From positions 86,418-106,757 of the forward strand of contig DETL01000033.1 in the NCBI GenBank assembly GCA_002361625.1: a DNA stretch of 20,340 nucleotides, in the 5' to 3' direction. Below the pieces are notes generated by a model. It did not search any database. It saw only the letters and a program-made list of their open reading frames with translations, and was not told where the DNA came from. Source of the stretch: Bacteroidales bacterium UBA3289. GTDB lineage: Bacteria; Bacteroidota; Bacteroidia; Bacteroidales; UBA932. The position numbers were made by a program, and so were the translations under genes. Shown here piece by piece: positions 15,763-20,340 of this stretch; the first letter of the stretch is position 1, and each line of letters begins with the position of its first letter.

Positions 15763-16848
15763 ATGAAATCCTTCGAAGAACTGAGATCCATCGCCGGACA
15801 GTTTGATATTCGGGGCAATATCCTGGAAATCAAGCCACTTGGGAACGGTCTGATCAATGATACGCTGCTGGTGAAGACCAATGGCCCCGACAACTATGTC
15901 CTCCAGCGGATCAACCATGCCATTTTCCAGGATGTGGAACTGCTGCAGCACAACATCGACTGCGCGACGGCCCATATCCGCCGGAAGCTGGCCGGCGATC
16001 CGGACATCGACCGGAAAGTGCTGACTTTCGTCCCTTGCAAGGCGACGGGAAAAACCTACTGGACCGACGGAGAAACCTTCTGGCGCATTTCCGTGTTCAT
16101 CCGGGATGCCTATACGCACGAGGTGGTGGATCCCGCCTCTTCCTATGACGCCGGCAAGGCATTCGGCGCTTTCGAGGCCATGTTGTCCGATATTCCCGAC
16201 ACGCTGGGCGAAACCATCCCGGATTTCCACAACATGGAACTGCGGGCGCGTCAGCTCCGGGACGCGGTGGCGGCGGATCCCGTCGGCCGGATGGCCGAGC
16301 CGGAGGTGCAGGCCATCCTGAAGGACCTGCAGGCCTATGAAGAGGAAATGTGCAAGGCCGAGCGGATGTATCGCGAAGGCCTGCTTCCCAAACGCATCTG
16401 CCACTGCGATACCAAGGTGAACAACATGCTCTTCGATGCGGACGGGAACGTCCTCTGCGTCATCGACCTGGATACCCTGATGCCGTCCTTCGTCTTCTCG
16501 GACTTCGGCGATTTCATGCGCACGGCCGGCAGCACCGTCCCCGAGGACGACCCCGCCGTGGAGAAGGTTGACCTCCGGATGGACATCTTCGAGGCCTTCG
16601 CCCGCGGCTATGTGGAATCCGCCAAGGTGTTCCTGACTCCCGTCGAGAAGGAAAACCTTCCTTACGCGGCATGCCTGTTCCCGTATATGCAGGCCGTCCG
16701 CTTCTTCGCGGACTACATCAACGGGGACACGTATTACAAAATAAAGTATCCGGACCATAATCTGGTCCGGACACGCAATCAAGTCGCCCTCTTCCATGCG
16801 GCCTATGCGAAGGTGCCGCAGATGAAGGCCTTTATCGACAGCCTCTAA
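15763..16848 (+). CDS. APH-fold sugar kinase, NahK-like (probable N-acetylhexosamine 1-kinase)
   Basis: This 361-aa cytoplasmic kinase has the aminoglycoside-phosphotransferase fold. The N-terminal nucleotide-binding loop is PLGNGLINDTLLV (25-37) followed by YVLQRIN. The catalytic loop is HCDTKVNN (214-221) with Asp216 and Asn221; metal binding is by VIDLDT (Asp235/Asp237) and DFGDFMRTAG. This arrangement resembles N-acetylhexosamine 1-kinases (NahK), which phosphorylate GlcNAc or GalNAc at C1, rather than antibiotic-resistance enzymes. It is the second gene of the GH3 operon (6 nt gap). Its stop abuts that of a convergent GH109 gene, whose family releases GalNAc, which fits a hexosamine substrate. 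Other sugars remain possible. Resistance to aminoglycosides is not suggested by this context. Confidence 0.75.
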   Translation: MKSFEELRSIAGQFDIRGNILEIKPLGNGLINDTLLVKTNGPDNYVLQRINHAIFQDVELLQHNIDCATAHIRRKLAGDPDIDRKVLTFVPCKATGKTYWTDGETFWRISVFIRDAYTHEVVDPASSYDAGKAFGAFEAMLSDIPDTLGETIPDFHNMELRARQLRDAVAADPVGRMAEPEVQAILKDLQAYEEEMCKAERMYREGLLPKRICHCDTKVNNMLFDADGNVLCVIDLDTLMPSFVFSDFGDFMRTAGSTVPEDDPAVEKVDLRMDIFEAFARGYVESAKVFLTPVEKENLPYAACLFPYMQAVRFFADYINGDTYYKIKYPDHNLVRTRNQVALFHAAYAKVPQMKAFIDSL

Positions 16849-18234
16849 CTACTTCGCGAGAGCGTAGGAGAAACCCTTTACCTGATCCCAGGCGCCGCGG
16901 GTGAAGTCGGGGACTTCCACCGGCATGCTGCCGTTCTCGATGGAGAGGCGGGAGAGCGGGGTGATGCAGCACCATTCGGCGAGGTCATAGACGTCGATGT
17001 CCATCGGAAGGCCGTTGCGGAGGCAATAGACCCAGCGGTAGTCCATGATGTAGTCCATGCCGCCGTGGCCGCCCACTTCCTTGGCGAGGGCTTCGAGTTC
17101 CGGGGTGAGGATGGGGCTGGGATACTTGGCCAGCATCTCGTTCACGGATTCGCCGCGATAGACCTTCTCCGTACCCACGGTATGGGCATTGACCTCTTCG
17201 CCTTCCTTGAACTCGCGGAAGCACAGGATGGGGACGGGGTACTTGGCGGAATAACCGTCGGTGCCGACAATCTGATACATGCGGCTGTAGGGGCGGGGAG
17301 TCATCACGTCGTGCTCCACGAGGATGGTCTTGCCTTTCTCCGTACGGATGAGGGTGGACGTCTGGTCACCGGCTGCAAAGGTGGCGTCGGGCTTGTCATA
17401 GAGTTTCTCGGACATCTTGGCACCGTTGAAGGGTTCCGTGTCCATGGCGACGAGCGTCTTCATGCGGTCGCCGCGGTGCAGGTTCATGACCTGGGCCACC
17501 GGGCCGAGACCGTGCGTGGGATACAGGTCGCCCCGGTTCTTCTGGTTCTCCTGCAGGCGCCAGTTGCCGGCATAGGCCTTCCAGAAAGGATCCAGGTTGT
17601 GCTGATAGGAACCCTCGGCATGGATGGGTTCGCCGATGGCTCCGGCCTGGACCATCGCGAGGGTGGCCATTTCGAAGAAGTCATAGCAGCAGTTCTCGAG
17701 CATGATGCAGTGCCGGCGGGTGCGCTCGGCGGTGTTCACCAGCGCCCAGATGTCCTCCAGGGTACCGGCGGCAGGCACCTCGACGGCGGCGTGCTTGCCC
17801 TGCTCCATGGCATAGAGGGATACGGGGACATGGTGGCTCCAGTCGGTGCACACATATACAACGTCCAGGTCCTCCTGTTCGCAGAGGGCTTTCCAGGCGT
17901 CCTCCGTTCCGGTATATTCCTTCGCAGCGGGCAATCCCTTGTCGGCAAGGAACTTCTGGCTGGCGGCGACACGCTCGGGCAGGATGTCGCACAGGGCGGT
18001 GATGACGACACCGGGCACATAGGTGAGGCGTTCCACGGCGTCGCCGCCGCGCATGCCCAGACCCACGACGCCCACGCGGACCGTCTCGAGCGGTTCGGTG
18101 GTGAGGCCGATGACATTCTCCTGTCCGGCCGGGCGCACGGGAACGTCGGTCTTCAGGACCGTTTGCACGGTTTTGTTGTTGCATGCGACCAAGAGCAGGG
18201 TCGCAGTGGCACAAAGGATGGCTTTGAATTTCAT
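16849..18234 (-). CDS. GH109 family lipoprotein (Gfo/Idh/MocA fold), putative alpha-N-acetylgalactosaminidase
   Basis: GH109 enzymes hydrolyse alpha-GalNAc linkages (blood group A, mucin-type glycans) by a redox-assisted mechanism with bound NAD+. The 461-aa protein starts MKFKAILCATATLLLVAC (lipidated Cys18), then a Rossmann domain with VGVVGLGMRGGDA (54-66). Family signatures follow: EVPAA (152-156), ENCCY with Tyr184, and GDLYPTHGLGPVAQ with His241, matching the positions important in the Elizabethkingia enzyme. I use the ATG at 18234; a longer reading begins at a TTG inside the promoter -7 box and is untenable. It is alone in its unit, divergent from manC and convergent with the NahK-like kinase. 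Some GH109 members have other specificities, so activity is probable rather than certain. Confidence 0.87.
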   Translation of the reverse strand: MKFKAILCATATLLLVACNNKTVQTVLKTDVPVRPAGQENVIGLTTEPLETVRVGVVGLGMRGGDAVERLTYVPGVVITALCDILPERVAASQKFLADKGLPAAKEYTGTEDAWKALCEQEDLDVVYVCTDWSHHVPVSLYAMEQGKHAAVEVPAAGTLEDIWALVNTAERTRRHCIMLENCCYDFFEMATLAMVQAGAIGEPIHAEGSYQHNLDPFWKAYAGNWRLQENQKNRGDLYPTHGLGPVAQVMNLHRGDRMKTLVAMDTEPFNGAKMSEKLYDKPDATFAAGDQTSTLIRTEKGKTILVEHDVMTPRPYSRMYQIVGTDGYSAKYPVPILCFREFKEGEEVNAHTVGTEKVYRGESVNEMLAKYPSPILTPELEALAKEVGGHGGMDYIMDYRWVYCLRNGLPMDIDVYDLAEWCCITPLSRLSIENGSMPVEVPDFTRGAWDQVKGFSYALAK

Positions 18235-18255
18235 GATGGTGTTTGTTTGGTATTG

Positions 18256-18287
18256 CAAATGTACGTCAATATTTTCAGTGTAATCAA
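18256..18287 (-). promoter_or_regulatory. Promoter of the GH109 gene
   Basis: On the minus strand TTG (18287-18285) is followed after 21 nt by TACATTTG (18263-18256), a full TAnnTTTG match. The -7 box ends 21 nt before the ATG at 18234. Confidence 0.7.
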
Positions 18288-18297
18288 TAAAAATCGC

Positions 18298-18305
18298 TAT
18301 TTTTG
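18298..18305 (+). promoter_or_regulatory. -7 element of manC
   Basis: TATTTTTG matches TAnnTTTG and lies 35 nt before the chosen ATG at 18341. The expected -33 region (about 18275-18279) holds only TTTTC, so this half is weak. Confidence 0.6.
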
Positions 18306-18340
18306 TCCCCTCCTATCAAAAAAATGGACGTTTTTTGAGT

Positions 18341-19393
18341 ATGATGGATACACACGTAGTAATCATGGCCGGAGGAATCGGCAGCCGGCTGTGGCCTTTG
18401 AGCACGCCCGAGCGCCCGAAGCAGTTCATCGACATCCTCGGAGTGGGGAAATCGCTCATCCAGCTGACGGTGGAACGCTTCCTTCCCGTCTGTGCACCGG
18501 ACCATTTCTGGGTGGTCACGTCGGAAAGGTATGTCGATATCGTCCGGGAGCAGCTCCCTTCCGTTCCGGAGGACCAGATCCTGGCCGAACCGGTGGGACG
18601 GAACACGGCCCCCTGTATCGCCTATGCTTCCTGGAAGATCGGGAAGAAGTATCCCGATGCCAATATCGTCGTCACGCCCGCGGATGCGCTGGTCCTGAAG
18701 ACGGCGGAATTTGCGGAAACCATCGGAAAAGCCCTGGCGGTGACGGCGGAATCCGACGCGATCGTCACCGTAGGCATCGCTCCCACCCGGCCGGAGACGG
18801 GGTACGGGTATATCCAGGCGTCTGAACCGATCCGGGGCAAGGTAGTGAAGGTCAATGCTTTCAAGGAGAAGCCCGATCTCCCCACCGCCGAATCCTATCT
18901 TGCCGACGGGCACTATTTCTGGAACGCGGGCATCTTCGTCTGGAATGTCGGGACCATCGTCCGGGAACTCCGGACCTTCGCACCGCAGATCGCCGGGGTG
19001 ATGGATGAACTGGCTCCCTCCTTCTATACGGACGGGGAAGGGGAGGCCCTCGGCCGCCTGTTCCCGACCTGCGAGAAGGTTTCCATCGACTATGCCGTGA
19101 TGGAGAAGTCGCGGAACATCCATGTGATCGCGGAGGACCTGGGCTGGAGCGACCTTGGCAGCTGGGGTTCCGTCAAGGGCCATATCGTCCCGGATGAAGG
19201 CGGAAATGCCGTCATCGGCGGTGATGTCCGTCTTTTCGGATGCCGGGATTGTTTCGTCCATGCCGCCGGAGAAAAGACGGTTGTCGTGGAAGGCCTTGAT
19301 GGTTATATCGTTGCGGAATCGGCCGGTCGCCTGCTGGTCTGCCGCCTGTCCGAGGAACAACGGATCAAGGAGTTTTCGGCCGAAAAAAATTAA
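18341..19393 (+). CDS. manC: Mannose-1-phosphate guanylyltransferase
   Basis: The enzyme makes GDP-mannose from mannose-1-phosphate and GTP (EC 2.7.7.13), the precursor of mannose and fucose units in surface glycans. The 350-aa single-domain protein has the nucleotidyltransferase signature MAGGIGSRLWPLSTPERPKQF (about 9-29), EPVGRNTAP (83-91), the sugar-phosphate motif AFKEKP (173-178) and FWNAGIF (193-199). It lacks the fused isomerase domain of bifunctional ManC/AlgA. The usual PSDH/ADH motif reads TPADALV here (Ala instead of His). The start is ATG 18341 or 18344; an in-frame TTG at 18335 is less likely. A five-codon mini-ORF (18324-18338) ends 2 nt before it. No clear intrinsic terminator follows before the tRNA promoter. 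Confidence 0.93.
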   Translation: MMDTHVVIMAGGIGSRLWPLSTPERPKQFIDILGVGKSLIQLTVERFLPVCAPDHFWVVTSERYVDIVREQLPSVPEDQILAEPVGRNTAPCIAYASWKIGKKYPDANIVVTPADALVLKTAEFAETIGKALAVTAESDAIVTVGIAPTRPETGYGYIQASEPIRGKVVKVNAFKEKPDLPTAESYLADGHYFWNAGIFVWNVGTIVRELRTFAPQIAGVMDELAPSFYTDGEGEALGRLFPTCEKVSIDYAVMEKSRNIHVIAEDLGWSDLGSWGSVKGHIVPDEGGNAVIGGDVRLFGCRDCFVHAAGEKTVVVEGLDGYIVAESAGRLLVCRLSEEQRIKEFSAEKN

Positions 19394-19401
19394 AAAAATC
19401 C

Positions 19402-19431
19402 TTGCGGATTCAAAAATAATGGCTACCTTTG
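19402..19431 (+). promoter_or_regulatory. Promoter of the tRNA-Lys pair
   Basis: TTG at 19402-19404 and TACCTTTG at 19424-19431 are separated by 19 nt, a textbook Bacteroidota promoter. The TTG sits in the loop of a small hairpin (AATCC-TTGC-GGATT, 19397-19410). The -7 box is 25 nt from the mature tRNA 5' end. Confidence 0.75.
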
Positions 19432-19456
19432 CAATCCCGTTTGGGAAAACAAGGAG

Positions 19457-19529
19457 GACTCGTTAGCTCAGTTGGTAGAGCACAACACTTTTAATGTTGG
19501 GGTCTCGGGTTCGAGCCCCGAACGGGTCA
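19457..19529 (+). tRNA. tRNA-Lys (anticodon UUU)
   Basis: The 73-nt cloverleaf is complete. The acceptor GACTCGT pairs with ACGGGTC (one G-U) and the D arm is GCTC/GAGC. The anticodon stem CAACA/TGTTG holds the loop CTTTTAA, with TTT at 19490-19492. The T arm is TCGGG-TTCGAGC-CCCGA, and the discriminator is A. CCA is not encoded. A 34-nt spacer with a small hairpin (GGAAG-CGAGT-CTTCC, 19534-19548) separates it from the next tRNA, suggesting a joint transcript. Confidence 0.96.
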
Positions 19530-19563
19530 CAAAGGAAGCGAGTCTTCCGACAGACAACTTGAT

Positions 19564-19636
<73 letters not shown>

Positions 19637-19639
19637 CTG

Positions 19640-19669
19640 AAAAAAGATCGGATTTTTCCGGTCTTTTTT
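19640..19669 (+). terminator. Intrinsic terminator after the tRNA-Lys pair
   Basis: AAAAAAGATCGGA pairs with TCCGGTCTTTTTT (one G-U) around a TTTT loop; the 3' arm ends in a T run. The A-run on the 5' side makes it partly symmetric, but the minus strand has no known gene ending here. Confidence 0.88.
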
Positions 19670-19681
19670 CGTTTTTATCAC

Positions 19682-19689
19682 TATATTTG
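19682..19689 (+). promoter_or_regulatory. -7 element of the small glycine-rich gene
   Basis: TATATTTG fully matches TAnnTTTG and lies 34 nt before the ATG at 19724, just downstream of the tRNA terminator, so the gene is its own unit. The -33 position overlaps the T-rich end of the terminator. Confidence 0.7.
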
Positions 19690-19723
19690 TCCAAACGAAC
19701 ACAACACTAAACACTTTTATATC

Positions 19724-20245
19724 ATGAATCTCAGCGACATTATCCTGAACCAGGTGACCAAGAGCGTCGCCGGCAGCAACATTCAGATCCCGCAGAATCT
19801 TCAGCAGCAGGTTCTGGGCGGCCTTTCCGACTCCATCCTGGGCAGCCTCGCCAAGACGGCGACGGCTCCGGGCGGACTGGATTCCATCAAGGACCTCCTG
19901 ACCGGAAAGGTCGATGCGGCCGCGAGCCCCGTAACGAACCTCGCCGGCAACATCTTCAACTCCAACGTCCTCTCCAAGCTCAAGCTCGGCGCCGCCGGAG
20001 CGGCCCTCCTCGCCTTCATTCCCAAGATCATGGGCGGCCTCAAGGGCATCATCAAGGACCAGGACGGTGACGGCGACGTGGACCTGAACGATGTTCTCCT
20101 GACCCTCAAGGGCGGCAGCGGCAGCATCCTCGGCAGCGTTCTCGGCGGTGTCCTTGCGGGCGGCGCGACGAAGAAAGCCAGCACCGGCGGTCTCGGCAGC
20201 ATTGCCGGCAGCATCCTCGGTGGTATCCTGGGCGGAAAGAAATAG
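19724..20245 (+). CDS. Small glycine-rich protein with one EF-hand-like loop, function unknown
   Basis: I do not recognise this 173-aa protein as a named family. It has no signal peptide: the N-terminus MNLSDIILNQVTKSVAGSN looks like a soluble amphipathic helix. In the middle, LKLGAAGAALLAFIPKIMGGLKGIIK (about 87-111) is a hydrophobic helix. It leads into DQDGDGDVDLND (112-123), a complete canonical EF-hand/dockerin-type calcium loop with acidic residues at positions 1, 3, 5, 9 and 12, then a second helix VLLTLKGG. The C-terminus has two glycine-zipper stretches (GSILGSVLGGVLAGG and GSIAGSILGGILGGKK) suited to helix packing or membrane insertion. It has its own promoter and a strong terminator, so it is a real stand-alone gene. 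An assembling or membrane-associating calcium-binding protein is inference only. Confidence 0.8.
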   Translation: MNLSDIILNQVTKSVAGSNIQIPQNLQQQVLGGLSDSILGSLAKTATAPGGLDSIKDLLTGKVDAAASPVTNLAGNIFNSNVLSKLKLGAAGAALLAFIPKIMGGLKGIIKDQDGDGDVDLNDVLLTLKGGSGSILGSVLGGVLAGGATKKASTGGLGSIAGSILGGILGGKK

Positions 20246-20266
20246 TTCCCAACCCCCTTTCAAGCG

Positions 20267-20299
20267 AACGGGCGGCCTTTGACGGGCTGCCCGTTTTTT
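20267..20299 (+). terminator. Intrinsic terminator of the small glycine-rich gene
   Basis: AACGGGCGGC (20267-20276) pairs with GCTGCCCGTT (20286-20295, one G-U) around a 9-nt loop, followed by a T run to 20299. It starts 21 nt after the stop codon. The remaining 41 bases to the window end hold nothing I can identify. Confidence 0.9.
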
Positions 20300-20340
20300 G
20301 TAAAGAAGGGAATTATTCGGGTTATTAGACATTTCGGGTG

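Noticed and set aside
13390..16797. A 1135-codon open frame on the minus strand opposite the GH3 and kinase genes
   Set aside because: It lies wholly antisense to two well-supported enzymes with all catalytic motifs. Its translation is low-complexity His/Gly/Val/Arg-rich text without domains. Such shadow frames are expected in GC-rich genes.
9183..18234. A single polysaccharide utilisation locus made of GH31, GH3 and GH109
   Set aside because: The genes lie in separate, opposed transcription units with unrelated genes between them, and there is no SusC/SusD pair, surface glycan-binding protein or dedicated regulator.
18256..18258. TTG start for GH109, adding eight residues
   Set aside because: The codon lies within the GH109 -7 promoter element; the ATG at 18234 begins a proper lipoprotein signal peptide.
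18335..18337. TTG start for ManC, adding two residues
   Set aside because: An ATG lies two codons downstream, and the family begins close to that Met.
17065..18825. A 586-codon plus-strand frame across GH109 and into manC
   Set aside because: It crosses the GH109-manC promoter region and is out of frame with manC; its sequence is a shadow of GH109.
19397..19410. Hairpin AATCC-TTGC-GGATT as a manC terminator
   Set aside because: On the plus strand it has no T-tract and its loop is the -33 element of the tRNA promoter; the T-rich side would serve only minus-strand transcripts, for which no gene ends here.

Overview
The window looks like chromosome from a GC-rich member of the Bacteroidota, probably order Bacteroidales. 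Three things point there. Nearly every transcription unit is preceded by the Bacteroidota -7 element TAnnTTTG, several with a TTG or TTTG about 19-21 nt upstream. Shine-Dalgarno sequences are almost absent. The gene content is typical of glycan-degrading gut or rumen Bacteroidales: glycosidase lipoproteins, GH109, an exported DUF4886-type protein and histidine degradation through formiminoglutamate. No phage, IS element, CRISPR array or other clear sign of recent transfer was seen.

Layout, left to right. (1) Minus strand: a histidine-utilisation operon, with fused glutamate formimidoyltransferase/cyclodeaminase followed by urocanate hydratase, which is cut by the window edge. (2) Plus strand: a three-gene exported operon with a DUF4886/SGNH-like protein, an uncharacterised barrel-like protein and a metallophosphoesterase lipoprotein. 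(3) Minus strand: uxuA, uxuB and a polysaccharide flippase in one tight operon. (4) Plus strand: a GH31 alpha-xylosidase-type lipoprotein with an inserted PA14 domain. (5) Minus strand: an L-cysteine desulfidase / serine dehydratase alpha family protein with an extra CxxCxxC motif. (6) Plus strand: a GH3 beta-glucosidase-type lipoprotein and a NahK-like sugar kinase. (7) Minus strand: a GH109 lipoprotein. (8) Plus strand: mannose-1-phosphate guanylyltransferase, two tandem tRNA-Lys genes (UUU and CUU), a terminator, and a small glycine-rich protein with one EF-hand-like loop and its own terminator.

Functionally, the window combines glycan breakdown (GH31, GH3, GH109), entry of the released sugars into metabolism (uxuAB for hexuronates, a probable anomeric hexosamine kinase), amino-acid catabolism (histidine, cysteine) and envelope polysaccharide synthesis (flippase, GDP-mannose). 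It is not a classical polysaccharide utilisation locus: there is no SusC/SusD pair and no sensor or sigma/anti-sigma regulator.

The most unusual structural feature is the gene packing. Transcription units alternate strand. All three convergent junctions have no intergenic DNA: stop codons abut twice, once inside a perfect 18-bp palindrome, and overlap by 17 bp once. All four divergent junctions hold back-to-back -7 elements only 22-34 nt apart. Good hairpin terminators appear only after the tRNAs and after the small glycine-rich gene. The least explained genes are the small EF-hand/glycine-zipper protein and the three-gene exported operon.
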